Positions 40,562-53,476 are shown, counted from the first letter of the stretch. The stretch is DNA of 64,000 nt from Oidiodendron maius Zn (GCA_000827325.1 KN832897.1:180994-244993), one strand, 5' to 3'. Translations and numbers: made by a program. Notes: a model not told the origin generated them from the sequence alone.

Positions 40562-40895
40562 CTCTTGCTTGGTCCGTCCTCACTGGTGAGAAGATCGACG
40601 CGGGAAGACGCGACTACGCACGCCGTTAGCGTTAATCATGCTTCGGCGGACGGGCTCGCGAAACTCCGATGCCGTTGTACTAGCGTTTACTAAGCAACCC
40701 ATTGGAATCATACCGTCGAATTTTTAAGTAGCGTTTTGAATAAGCCACCAGGATAGATTGTGTAAACACGTTAGTTCTGCGCTATGGCGCGTTCCGTATT
40801 TCCCGGCGCAATCTATATATCTGGCTCAAGCCTGGCCGCCTATATAATATTAGATTGAGCATGAACATTTAAACTCCTTTTCTGAGAGAACAATC

Positions 40896-42848
40896 ATGGC
40901 GAGCCACCCTGACAAGCGCTTGGGGAGTGACAATCTCAATGGAGATACGGACATTGAGATGAATGAAGACAATATAGCCTTGAAGGAGTTAGTGAATGGT
41001 GACGGTGTAGGCCCTGGAGCGGAAGGGTACCGAGTGCAGGGAGAAGAGCTAATGAAGGACCTCAATCTGATCGAATGGAATGGCCCGGACGACCCTGAAA
41101 ACCCAATGAATTGGTCGCTGAGGAAGAAAGTCCTTCTAACAAGCACATTAGCAATGATGACGTTTTGTGTCACTTTTGCGTCTTCTGTCTTCAGCAATGC
41201 TACGGTACCAGTCTCTAAGGAGTATGGAGTGTCTACTGAAGTCACGACGTTGGGGACAAGCTTTTTCGTGCTTGGATTTGCCGTGGGACCATTGGTAAGT
41301 GTATTCCCCATCTCCAAGTCAAAACGGAACCGATGGTTTATTTCATCCTGCGTGCTGTAAATGTCTGGTCAGAGGGAGTGATTTGGGCCATCGCATCTCC
41401 CGTCGACTTTCCCATTACCGAACTCGATCATTATCTACGTGACAGGCTTGCTAATCGCTCGTCTAGGTATGGGGTCCCGGTTCAGAAGTCCTCGGGCGTA
41501 AACGTCCTCTTTTTTTCGGGTACATGGCGTTCGCCATATTCCAGATCCCAGTAGCTGTTGCACAAAACCTAGAAACAATTATGGTATGTCGTTTCTTGGC
41601 TGGTTGCTTTGGTTGTGCGCCATTGGCGATTATTGGAGGCGCTTTTGTGGATTTTTGGAATCCAGTTGACCGCGGTGTTGCGATGTGTGTATTCTCTGCA
41701 GCAACATTTATAGGTCCAGTCGTTGGTCCAATTATGGGGTATAGTCTCCTATTTCTACTTAGTTGGATATTCTCTAACTCTTACATAGAGGATTCATAAC
41801 ACAAAGCCATCTTGGTTGGCGCTGGACAGCCTGGATTACACTTATCATGGCTGCTCTCTTCGGGGCAATTGGTATTTTCATTGTACCAGAAACATCACAT
41901 AGTCGGATCCTTCAGATCCGCGCCCAGAAGATACGACTTGAAACTAAGAATTGGGCAGTACACGCAAAGGCCGACGAATCACCTCTGGATATACACACAT
42001 TGGTCTCCAAGTACCTCTTGCGACCATTTACCATGCTTGTGCAAGAACCTATTCTACTTCTCATCAGTATATATTTGGCCTATATTTATGGTATTCTATA
42101 CCTATTCTTCGAAGCTTACCCAATCTCTTTTCAAATAGAGCGTGGCTGGAACCAAGGAGTCGGGGCTCTTCCGTTTCTAGGGATTATGATTGGAGTCTTA
42201 CTGGGCAGTATAACAATCACATATATAACGAAAACTCGCTTTGCACGAAAGCTGAAGAAGCATGGGAAAGTTATCCCAGAAGAGAGATTGATTCCCATGA
42301 TTGCCGGGGCTATTATATTGCCAGTTGGACTCTTCTGGTTTGCGTGGACTAGTAGTCCTCACATTACCTGGGTGCCACAAGCCATCGCCGGTGTGTTTAT
42401 TGGATGGGGAATCCTCATGATCTTTATACAAGGGCTGAATTACCTGATCGACGTTTATATGTGGCATGCGAACTCGGCTATTGCAGCAAATACGTTCCTT
42501 CGTTCCCTTGCTGGTGCTGGGTTTCCCATGTTCGCTACCGCTATGTATGACAAACTTGGTGTCAATGTAAGTTTACCCGTATCCCTTTTTTTCTATTATG
42601 ACGTGTTTAATGGACTGAGGTATCTCTTAATCTGGATACAATGTCTTAAGAGCGGGAGCTTATGACTTGTGAAATTCTCATGCCACGTCAGTTTATTCAG
42701 TCGTTGAACAGGTTACTAATTATTCTTTATACAGTGGGCCACGTCGCTGCTAGGATTTCTCAGCATCGTCATGATTCCGGCACCCGTCCTGTTCTTCATC
42801 TACGGAGAGAGGATCAGGAAGATGAGCAAATTCAGCCCTTCAGCCTGA
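40896..42848 (+). CDS. MFS transporter (DHA1-like), four exons, 520 aa
   Basis: A major-facilitator exporter of the plasma membrane. Exons 40896-41294, 41467-41738, 41789-42566 and 42735-42848 join in frame to 520 codons with no stops. The cytosolic N-terminus ends with WNGPDDPENPMNWS, a hallmark of fungal polyspecific DHA1 transporters, followed by twelve predicted helices. GSEVLGRKRPLFFGY is the loop 2-3 MFS signature, AGCFGCAPLAIIGGAFVDFW follows in helix 4-5, and FIGPVVGPIMGGFI is the antiporter motif C. The closing segment is FFIYGERIRKMSKFSPSA. It lies beyond two large transposons from the other cluster genes, so membership in the cluster is plausible but not shown. A TATA-like CTATATAATA lies about 50 bp upstream of the start. 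Confidence 0.9.
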
Positions 42849-43547
42849 TAAACCTCAAACAGTACTACGGTTCTGCACAGGGGGGAGATATTGAAGAGTA
42901 GAGTGTTGATATTTGGAACATAATATAACGATTCGAAGCAGCAAACATTTTGGACCTTTAGATTACAGAGAATAGATTTCATTTGATAGACTTATATTAT
43001 TTCTAATAGAATGCCTAAAGAGCTATGCCATCTCGTCTTCTGGCGGAAGACGCGAAACTCGACCGAGCTTCTACTAATTTGGGTAAGTATGGGTCCGTGC
43101 ATAGGTTTAATTGGGTTAGTATAGGCGCCTCGCGTTCAGACAGAAGTCCCCAAATTTGTCCGTGCACCCTGACCTCTAATTTGCTCTAAGAATCTTTACC
43201 TTAAATCTTCTTCTTATATTTTAAATGTAGAGACATAAGCGCACCGCTATACCTATTCCAAGCTATTTTAGTTTATCTTCATTTAATTTTATCAATGGCG
43301 GATTCTAAGTGCAGTGTTGTGCTAAGAATTTAAGGAGTTTGGGCTCGCATAACGTGCCTATTTTAGTCTAGCCCGTCGTTTAATTTCGCTTAAATTCTAC
43401 GGTCATTTCGCGGTCAAGGAGCTAACTTCGCAAATTGCATGGTCAATCCGCTAGCCCATTTGGGATTTCGCGGTCATTATGGACGGCATACCGTTCGATC
43501 AGGGGTTTCCTTCAAGACCTCGATTTGAACACCTCGATTGATGATCA
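42849..43547. other. Intergenic, no gene seen
   Basis: This is a 700-bp gap. It contains repeated short motifs such as TTCGCGGTCA (near 43,397 and 43,465) and GTCCGTGCA in both orientations near 43,090 and 43,160. These could be parts of an undefined repeat belonging to the decayed element downstream. Confidence 0.45.
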
Positions 43548-45750
43548 ATGAGTGCTACTAACGCACCGGTAGTTATGTTCCAGGTTCCTAAAAAGCGCGG
43601 CCGCCCTCGTTTATATTCACCACAAGAGAAGGCAAGAAGAGACGTCGTCAATAGGCGGCTGCGGAGACAAGCCAAATCTGCTGCAAAACGACAAAATACT
43701 ATTCGATTTCAGAACTACACCGCTGAGCAGATCCAGCCCGTGCCTCCTCCGATTCCTCATCAAGTGCACTTGCAGTCATTAGACGGTCTCAATGTACTTG
43801 CGGATACAGCAAGCTATCAAGTCACCACATCTCAGCCTCGGAAGCTCCCAGATCCTGGCTATCAAACCAGGGTTTACTGCTGTAATCAACCTCCTCCTTG
43901 TATACAAAACGGTACGCTATATGATCGAGAGTTATCATCTTCCCACTATGAGCAGCTGTTTCCCCAGGATGCTTTCCCCGCGATCCGTCCATACAAGTCA
44001 ATATATACAAATTTGAATCCACCACGACCTCCGAGTCCGAGTTCTTAGGCCGCCATTGAACTTACTCAGGAGGATGTTTTAAATTGCTTTGACGATGATG
44101 ACGACATTTCCCCTCCGGACCTTTCATCGACCCATGATGCTACTCCAAATGAAGACAGCAATTTAGTGCTGGCCATCGAGCAGCCAACCGGATTGATGGA
44201 CGTGGATACGGATGTTGTATCTGATGGAATTTCCGGGCAAACTGAAGGTGGCTTGAGTAGACCACAGCAAGACGGGAATACAAGTGGTCAGGAAGAAGGC
44301 GGCCTGGAAGAAGACTCTGATCTCGAATTCGTAACAGAGGATATTGAAACAGACTCGGATTCCGAGGCAGACCTGTCTCCAGACGAGGAGGCGGTAGCGG
44401 ATGAGGATATCTCTTATAGTCACAGCCAGTCACATCGCTCCTTGGCAAAATCCTTCTTGGAAAATACTTGGAATCATCTCTATGACTGTGAGAACGAGGA
44501 CAGCTCCTTGGAATCTGGCAAAGAGCGTGCGATTGGCCTCAAGCAAATGGCCGAGTACTGGCAGAATCTTGGCGTACCAGATGCAATTGGCTCTACGGCA
44601 CTCCCACCTGAGGCTGCTGAAGAAGAGAGACAAGTCGACTGGTTCTCGATACTGAGTGGTGGAGAGCAGCGGCCGCACTTACGCCTAGAGACGTTGCAGG
44701 AGAATGCCCCAATCATCAATTGCACCTGAGATGTAGATAGCATCGTCCTATAGGCCTCGTGCTTATCTATCAATCGAGGGCTTTATCTCTCGTACTTTCC
44801 CACGCCTGTAAGGAACCTCCAAACCAATCTTCACGTCTATTATCAAGGGTAGGCCCTGAACCTTATCCCTCATCTTCGACTAGGTAACGGACGGCAATCA
44901 CTAGAGTTTGATGTACTGGTCCTCTTCCCGGGTATGGTTCATGCAAGTCGAACAACATCCTTTCTAAAGAAAGATGAACAAACATCGTCTCTGGGTCGAT
45001 CGATTCCTCCTGCCAGCGATCCGAGAGGTGTGCCCTCAAGATGTTATCCAATATCACCCTCGATCCTTCGACGATGCTGAGAGCAAGACTAATAGCCGGC
45101 GTCGAGAGAACTGCTCCGGCAATGTATGCAACAATATGGACATGCACCATTATCTTCCTCTAGAATACCTAGAGGACATCTGGCGTCACATCACTCGAAG
45201 TGTAGAGCAGTCCGAACTAGCTCAATTCCGAGGGCTGTTCATTGTTTTGAGTGCGAAGAATATCAAATTGGCAGCATGAAGCTCAAGCCTCCAGGAATGC
45301 CGTGCCAAAGTCATCGACCATCTTTGCCAAGTGCTGGGTTGGGCTAAAGCCGATCTATCCAATACCTGGATAGACGTCGGCGTTGAGGACACTGCGGCTT
45401 CCTGTAACAGCATATTTCTTATGAAGAGCCACTGTTTAAAGGCGTGGATTGACTCGATGAAACATAGTATTCAGTCTCCTCTTGTGGCAGCGGAATGTTT
45501 CAATTGGAACCTAACTGGCCAAGCGGGCAGTGCTAGGGTTGAGACTCGCAAGACGTATCCTCTTCGCAAAGGGGGTATTGCCTATACCCAATGTTACAAC
45601 GCCAATAAAGATATCCTCTCTACGGCCTCCAAGCGGGACCATGGCCTCTTCGGTGAACCGCCTCTGGAAGGAATGACATACCTACTATCGCTGCTGGATG
45701 CATGGATAGTGGCTGCTCGGCAATATCGAAATGCTATAAAGTTATTATAA
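43548..45750 (+). pseudogene. Decayed gene for an AT-hook protein of unknown family
   Basis: I do not recognise the family. The first block (43548-44048) starts MSATNAPVVMFQVPKKRGRP, an AT-hook (KRGRPR) followed by a basic stretch, as in DNA-binding proteins. After a stop at 44046-44048 the same frame continues (44049-44729) through an Asp/Glu-rich region. Further stops follow, then a different frame carries two conserved-looking blocks: WVDRFLLPAIREVCPQDVIQ (44,995 on), then LPLEYLEDIWRHITRSVEQS, and after a stop ADLSNTWIDVGVEDTAASCN to 45,750. Several stops (TAG at 44046, TGA at 44727 and 45277) sit where a single C-to-T change from CAG or CGA would explain them. The protein was large (over 650 aa) and could belong to a repetitive or mobile family. 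Confidence 0.55.
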
Positions 45751-45779
45751 TAGTATTATTATTAGTAGTTATATTTAAT

Positions 45780-48700
45780 TCTAGAATTAGATAAGAGTAT
45801 TCTATACTTATTTATTTTTTTAGATAAATAATATTAAATAATAGTAAGATTAGAACTATTATTATTATTATTATTAATACTCTGTTTAGCTATCTAGCTA
45901 CAGAACCTCTACTAGAAATATTATAAGGTAAACTATACCCCTTAGGGCTAGACGAAACCCTTATACATTAGTCCCTATATATACAAAGCGTCTTCACCTA
46001 GTCCTCGCTGCTACTTAGCTAGTCTTACTGCTAACTATATAATACTACCTGGAGCCTCTATAGCCCCCTTTCTTCCTCCTTCTCCTCCTGGTCCTAGATT
46101 ACTGTATACCTGCAGGCTTACTAGAACTTAGGGAAGCAGCTAGTAGCTAGCAGCTACCTTACCACCATCCCTATATAGGCTAGGTCTACTGTTACTACTA
46201 TAAAGTCACAGGTAGTTTAAAGGGGGTATAGTAGGAGGGCCCTCTAGAGCTTCTCTCTCTCTTGTTATAGTTCTAGGCAATAGAGGACTATATAGGCTAG
46301 TGTTTCCCTTATAATACTATAGTAATAGAGTAGTATATTTACTTCTAGGACCTTTTACTAGAACAGGAATACTTAGAGCTTTATCTTACCTATATAAATC
46401 TATATAAAAAGGGAGCTTTTATACTTCTTAAGGCTCTAGTGTTTCTGGAGTACTTTCTTCCCTTTAAATTCAGGGTCTATATCTGCTAGTTCTATACTAG
46501 ATCCTTCTTAGAACCTTATCTATATCTTGACCTTACTTTCCTACTATAGTCTCTAGTCCCTCTCTACTACTTTATCTATTATTAGCTCCCCTTTAGTATA
46601 CTACTTGCTTGCCTACTTTGCCTTCTATTCTCCTCCTTTAAGTAGGAGTTATAGTCCTACTAGCCTAATTCTTATCCTCTACTATTAGAGACAGGTTGCT
46701 ACTATAGTATAGGTACTATATACCTTCTTGGCTATATCTATATATTCAAGCTTTAACTTAAATTCTATAACTCTCTTATTAAGATATATATAGATTAATA
46801 GGGTAGCTGCTTTAATCTTAAGGTATTAAATCTAGATTATATAATATCCTCTAGTTACTATATAGAGACAGTTAGACTATACTATATTAAGGTAGTTAGT
46901 AATACCCCTAGAGTTTATTTCTACCTTACTAGGTTTATACTATATAGATATTCTATATACTATTATTGCCTTTATTACCTTAGTATAGATTTCTCTTATA
47001 TAGACTAGACTGTATCTCTAGACTAATACTATAAGCTTTATAAGTATAAGCTTCTAGATAGCTAGCTTCTTCTTAACTTCTTTTAGGTGGTAACTCTACT
47101 AGAGCTTCTTATCTAGCTAGACTCTAAGGAATTAGGCTAACTCTACTAGATTAATTATATATCCTGCTAAGCAAACTACCTTTAAGAACTCTAAATACTT
47201 CTAGATAAAGTATATAAGTTTACTCTTTTAAAGGGTAAACTCTATGTCTTTTATTTTGGTCTAGTGTTTATAGACCTTAAATATATTCTTAAGTCACTAG
47301 TAGTTCTTCTAGATATTATAGCTAGCTACTAGAAGGTTTATATTATCTATAAATCCTATAATTATTAGGTTTCTATACTTCTCTAGAGCTTTATAGAGTA
47401 AGGCTATATAGAGTAGGAATAGGATTAATAATAAGAGGGATCCCTATAGGACCCCTACTCTAATCTATATCAGCTCTAATGCTTTACTATTAAATATAAG
47501 CCTTATAGAGTATACTTTAAGGTAGCTATTAGTCTACCTTACTACCTATATTAGAAAGCCTTGTTTATATAAGGTGTCTAGGAGCCTAATATAATTAACT
47601 ATATTAAAGGCTTCTTTAATATTAAGCTAAAGTAGTAAAGCTACTACTCTATAGCTCTAGGCTATCTATACTGCTTTAGTAACTAGATATATAGTAAGTT
47701 CTATAGACTACCCTTTTCTATTCTCTATTTAACCCTCTAGCAGTAATTGCTATAACTCTACTATATCTATAATTTAACTTCCTATTACCTCTTTAATAAG
47801 TTTTCTAACTGTATTTAGTAAAGAGATTAGTCTCTAGTCTCTAGCTGTTTATTACTATATTAGTATCTTATCTAGTTTCTTAAGGACTATTACTCCTATA
47901 CTATAGAACTGCTTCAGGAAGTATTTAAAGTTAAAGCTAGCTTAGGTTATAGCTATAAGAATCATTAAAAGGGGTCTACTATATACCTTTAGAAACCCTA
48001 CTAGAAGGTTGTTACTTAGTCCTAATACTTTCTAGACTCTTTACTTAAGTCTTTTCTCTATTTCCTCTATAGTAACTGCTTTTTCAATAGAGAATTACTA
48101 CTAGATCAAAGCTTCTTTCTAGATAGTATCCTTGATATCCTAGAGGTCTACTTTACTACTAGAGAAGAACCTCCCTACTAAAGTTTTGCTCTTTTCTTTA
48201 TAGATAAATACTAATTAAGGGGTATCTTTACTTTAATATAATAGTAGTATTATTAGTAGCTCTTAAGAGGTATAACTTCTTAGTTATATTTACTATTAGA
48301 GTTTCTAAAGAGTCTTTAATTGCTTTAAAGCTCTAGTAAAGGCTAGTCTCTAATACCTTGTTTATACTTTTTAGATTATCTACCTTTATTTCTAGATAGC
48401 TTCTTGAAGCTTTATCTATATATATTATAATACTACTATATAATAGCTATATTATATTACTAATATCTTTACTATTACTTTATCTACTTCCTTATTCTAT
48501 TATAGTTTACCTTGACTATAGCTAGTCTTATATTATAGGGTCAAAACATTAATAATTCTCTAGAGCTACTATATAAGCTAATCAGTTATATAATTAAGGG
48601 CTTCTAGAGAGCTGATAGAAAGGGGTATTTTTAGAGTTTTTGCTTCTATTATTACTAGGTCTTTATCTATCTTTATCTATAACTACTCTAGTAGTATACT

Positions 48701-50900
48701 AGAGGGTTGCTAGTACTATATACTTTTAACTTATATAAGTTAGACTATATAGTCTAATCTAGTATAGTCTAGGCTTCTCTTATAGTATACCTATAGTGTC
48801 TCTATATATTATATAAGGTCTAATATTCTATCTCTATCCTCTCTATACTTTATATTTCTTTATCTAGTAGGTTCTCCCTATAGTATAATTAGTATAAGGT
48901 TCTAGTATTATATTATTAAAAGAAGTACTTCTATATATTATAAGGTTCTCCCTTTTCTATCTTATTATAAGTAGTAGAGGTTTATATTATTAACTACTAG
49001 GTAGTAACTCTCTAGTAGTCTCTTAAGGAGTGTTTAGAGAGAGCTCTACTAGTCTAGTCTTTTATATAGTAAGTATATTAACTATATTATTAGTAGTTTA
49101 AGCCTATCCTTAAAGGTAACTCTATACTAGTTTATCCCTATAGCCTATAACTACTCTATAATCCTATAGCATTTATAGATATATAATACTATCTAACTAT
49201 TACCTTTATAGACTAGGTAGTATTTACTATTAGCTAGATAGTAGAGTTATCTAGTTCCTAAACTTCTAGCTAGTTTCTATATAGCTATTATATTATACTT
49301 ACTATAATCCTCTAGTATAATTAGTACTATCTTCTAGTTCTTTCCTATATTCTAGTATACTACTAATAGTATTATTGGAAGGGGTTAGAGCTATTTACTA
49401 TAGTAGCTTAAATGCTTTATATTCCCTAGATCCTTGCTATACTTATACTATAGTCTTATTAGGTAAATATTATAATATCTTAATATATCTTTACTACCTA
49501 AACAGTTCCTGGAAGTCTTTCTCTCTTAGCTACTAGCTAGCTAGAGGTATACTAGAAGCTCTTTAGCTATAGTAGTCTTTTGTATATAACTAGACAGAAG
49601 CTATCTGTATCTTCTTCTAGTTATAGAGCTAGTATATTACCTATATTACTACTACTATTTCTTTAGATAACCTTAAACTAAAGTAGCTAGTATAAGTATA
49701 TCTAGTAGGCTTTACTGCTCTCCTACTTAGTAGCAGGATAGTCCTAGTTCTATATAGTATAAGCTCCTCTATAGTTAATACACCTCTTTTTACTACTATT
49801 TTCTTTCTCTAGATAGTTGGCTTCTTCCCCTTTATATACTATATAGGTATAGTGGCTATACCTAGCCTGTTTAGTATAGTACTATCTAATATACTTGAAG
49901 GTATAGTACCTAAAGTATTGCCTTATCTATACTTCTATATAGTAGAGTTTAATATTGAAAATTTAGGCCTTAAATATAATACCTTTTTAGCAAGCCTCCT
50001 AAGTAGCAACTATACTACTTATATATAGGACTATATCAGTGAATAGTCTATAAGGGGTCTTAGAGAGTTGTATTTTATATTAAGTAATACTAGATATATG
50101 TTTCTTTAGTTTAATAAGGAGCTCTACTAGATTATAGATATTATATAGTCTAGAGGCTGCTATTCCCTTTACTATAACTGTAAACTCCCTGTATTTTATC
50201 TATACCTATACTCCAAATATAGTCGCTATCTATACTATCTCTTTAGTAAAGCCTTCTATATTTCCTATAAATATTAGGACTATGTTGCTGCTCTATATTC
50301 TCCTTGCTACTACTATACTGTCCTCTCCTAGTACCTTATTGACTGCTTTAACTACTTGGGCAGGCGTTCTTTTAGCTAGGTCCTTGCTCTACCCTGAAGC
50401 TTATACTATGATTTCCCGGGTTTATCGCTCTAGGATAACTACCTTTAGTATATATACTGCTCCCTTGCTGGTACTGTATACCCCCTTTATTACTACTGCC
50501 TATATCTTCTTGGATATATTCTCAGGCCCTAGTAGGGCCTCCTTAACTGTTTTTGCTAGTATCTCAATAGTGGTTTGTAGGTTGTTTAGCTCTGTTGCGG
50601 TGCTGGCTCCTAGCGTGTTTTGATATATTGCAAGAACCTCCCTCAGTATCACAATAAAGCCCTCCTCTTTACCTGGTATTATATAGTCTTTGAATAGTTA
50701 TAAGAGATCCTCGTGATTACCCTCTAGCCCCCCTTCTCCCTCATCGCTGCTACTTCGCTGGGTCTGCGTATACATACTTGCACCTGCCAGTAGGTGGTAC
50801 ACGCTTTGCTCAAGACTAGCGTTTCTGTCGTCGACCACTATTGGAGCCGCTATAACACCGGAGGGATGCAGGTAACTTGAAGGGTAGTAGAACCAGGGTC
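45780..50900 (-). mobile_element. Heavily RIP-degraded non-LTR retrotransposon
   Basis: About 5 kb of AT-rich sequence with almost no open frames. On the minus strand, RT motifs are still readable through mutations: near 47,400-47,460 GVL(stop)GSLLLLILFLLYIA, matching the GVPQGSPLSPILFLLY motif with Pro/Gln codons turned by C-to-T change, and near 47,335-47,370 GFIDNINLL, matching GFVDDTNLL. The 5' end is less damaged: an ATG at 50,775 opens YTQTQRSSSDEGEGG, and 50,640-50,880 is GC-richer. Most stops are TAA/TAG and the local base bias is that of RIP. The class (Tad1-like or related) is inferred from size, order and the RT motifs. Confidence 0.72.
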
Positions 50901-51160
50901 ACTAGTTCCAGATTTTGTAGTTATTTAATTTTATATTAAGGTTTAAGGTTGAATATAGGGTATAAATTAAAATCGCGAAAAATTTTAGAACTATTATTAA
51001 TTTATCTAAGATAATTTTCTTAATCTGAATTTAGTATATTAAACAGTAAAGTATATAAAATCTAATATTAATTATTTTTAGAGAGATTAAAATAGTATAC
51101 TATAGTACTAAAAATCTAAAACAAGAATCTTAGTTACTAAAAACAGTAGCTATTTATATA
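50901..51160. other. AT-rich spacer
   Basis: Unassigned AT-rich DNA between the two degraded elements. No gene is seen. Confidence 0.4.
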
Positions 51161-51162
51161 TA

Positions 51163-53089
51163 TAGTAAAACCTCTCTATAAGCATCCTATAGATAAGTAT
51201 ACCTAATCGCTAAGTATGAAGCATTAGGTCCGAGCGATTTTTTGGTATATATTAAGTATAATCTTTACGCTAAGCATATACTTACGATTTTTCAGTCCTG
51301 ATTTTTCAAATATACTGCTTTTCTTCCTCTTATATACTAAGCAGTTATAGTATCAAATATAATAATATTAAGTTGTCTCCCTTAAAAGCATCAAGTAGTC
51401 ACTAATAATAAGCAGATAACTATCTATAGATACAATAGAGAGTACCCTTCTACTTACTAAGGCAAGCTTATTACTTGGTTTTATTAAGAGACTAGTTATT
51501 AGCTTAATCAGTCTTAGATCTCTTGAATCCTTTCTTTAAAATATAACTATCTTAATAATCTCGATCTAAAAAAAGATAAAGCAAAGATATAGTCATAAAG
51601 GATATTATTAGAGGATTAGCCTAAGCTTAAAGGTATATTATACAAGTAGTAGTAGAGTATACAGAAGAAAAGAGTAGTAATTATAGGTAATATACTCAAG
51701 GAACAAGCTATTAAGCTCTAGAAGTCTTTGCTACAATATCAGGACTACTAGTAGTCTAAGTTCTTAAATAGCTAGCTTAATAGCTTCAAAAAACGGTTTA
51801 AAATCAGAGAATATATTTAATATAGTAAAGCAAGCTCTATAGACATTTATAACCCTAAAGCTATTAGCTAAATAGAGAAAGTATATACTCTTGCTATTAC
51901 CTATAACCTTTATAATATCCTTAATATAGATGAAACTAGTCTCTTTTAGAAACTTACTCCTAATTATATACTTATAATAATACCTGGAAGTAGTAGAAAG
52001 AAGAGTAAGGATTGAATTACCCTTGCTCTTATATACTCTACTACTAGAGAGAAGCTTTAGCCTTGGATTATTAGTAAATCAAAGAATCTATATTGTTTCA
52101 AAAATATCAATAAAAGACTATTATATATTCAATACCAATATAACAAGTCGAAGTAGATGACAGAGCTTATAATAGAAGAGTATTTGAGATGGCTAGACAA
52201 TAAAATAATAGCAGAAGACAGGAAGGTCTTATTATTATTAGACAACTTCTCTAGTCATGATCTTGGAGTACAATTGGTTAGTAGACTTGAAGGCCTTAAT
52301 AATATATAAATCAAATGGCTCCCTGCTAATACTATATCTTATTAGCAGCCTCTTAATTAAGGTATAATTGCTAGCTTTAAGCTGTAATACTAGGTACAAT
52401 AGGTTGTATATATACTCCGGCAATACAAGGCTAATAAGGATCTAAATCAGACTGTTAGCCTCCTTAAAGCTATATAATAGACAAGGCTAGTATAGGATCA
52501 AGGAGTATTAGAGGCTACAATTCAGAAGTGTTAGTGGAAATCTATAATAATCAAGAAGCTAGTAGATCAAAAGACTAAGGATTAATACTTATAACAAGAA
52601 AGAGATAAATTACAGGCTCAAATAGTACAGCTTCTAAATATTTCAGAGCTTCTTTTAGTTGATAAATATATCTCTTTATCAAATAAAGTAATTAAGGATA
52701 AAGAAGAGGATATATTTGAGTCTATAGTAGATCAATATAGTATTGATATAGAGGATATTATTGAAGAGCTTAAGGAAGGAGATATTAAAGAAGAAAAGGT
52801 CTCTATTAATGATGCTATTAAAGTACTTGAAACACTAAAGCTATTTGAAATACAGCAAGAGGATAGTACTAAATTATTTATATAGGCTCTTGATTAAGCT
52901 GATAGAAGGTATATACAGAAACAATATCAGTTAAAGAGGCAGACGACTATTGATAGCTTCTTTTAGAATAAATAAACAGGTGGTTTTACCCCCTTACTTA
53001 AATCATATATATACCTGAATATAAGCATACCTGACTTATAAGCATATAATCTCTAGTCCTGATTATATACTTATAGCAAGGTTTTACTG
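51163..53089 (+). mobile_element. RIP-degraded pogo-like DNA transposon, 1.93 kb
   Basis: The ends are inverted (left TAGTAAAACCTCTCTATAAG, right in reverse CAGTAAAACCTTGCTATAAG) and flanked by TA. On the plus strand a transposase is readable through stops: LLLLDNFSSHDLGVQL near 52,230 and IKWLPANTISY(stop)QPLN near 52,310, which correspond to the LDN.xxH and LPPNTTSxxQPLDQG motifs of pogo-type DDE transposases, then ASFKL and a C-terminal tail. Stops repeatedly stand where TGG or CAG is expected, which is the RIP pattern on both strands. A separate family from the Fot1-like element at 33,375. Confidence 0.8.
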
Positions 53090-53244
53090 TATATAATGAC
53101 TATAAAAAGATTATTTAAGTATATAAATTATATAATAAGTAAAGATATAAAATATAGAGAAATTAAGGTCTTTAGTCTAAAACAGTTAATATAATTATAC
53201 TATATAAATATAAATCAAGATATAGAAGAAACCTAGTATCCTTA

Positions 53245-53471
53245 TGTTGAACCGAGGTCAGGGCAATGCACAGGTTGTAGTCGGATATCAAGGTGAAACT
53301 CAGTTATATTGACTATTGAGTGATGCAGAGACAACTAAAGAGCACAGCTATGCTGGAGTAAGGACCCCTTTATATAGACCTATACAGCCTCTTATTGACT
53401 CACATGAATCCTCTGGATCCTAGATCCTGAATCCTGAAGGATGTAATATATGCTTGAGGCCCTGGTCAATA
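53245..53471 (+). repeat. Solo LTR (TGTTGAA...TCAATA), copy 4, with perfect target duplication
   Basis: It starts TGTTGAACCGAGGTC, the best-preserved end of the family, carries the core ATATCAAGGTGAAACTCAGT and ends GGTCAATA. CCTTA occurs directly on both sides (53240-53244 and 53472-53476). There is no internal sequence, so this is a solo LTR. It is less mutated than the surrounding AT-rich DNA, suggesting later insertion. Confidence 0.85.
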
Positions 53472-53476
53472 CCTTA

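Larger units (their letters stand above)
35690..40690 (-). mobile_element. Degenerate Tad1-like non-LTR retrotransposon (LINE), ~5 kb
   Basis: Read on the minus strand it has the order of a Tad1-group LINE: ORF1 with zinc knuckles (about 40,561-39,700), an AP-type endonuclease (about 39,680-38,760), reverse transcriptase (about 38,170-37,250) and RNase H (about 36,720-36,300), followed by a C-terminal segment with CACRQARETVDHFLF near 35,960. Frameshifts and stops separate these blocks, so no full ORF2 remains. GC content is much closer to that of the genes than in the RIP-degraded elements further right. The exact ends and any target duplication were not resolved. Confidence 0.85.

Noticed and set aside
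50282-50623. 113-codon hydrophobic plus-strand frame
   Set aside because: It lies within the degraded LINE, opposite its ORF1 region on the minus strand, with no family motif; treated as a shadow.
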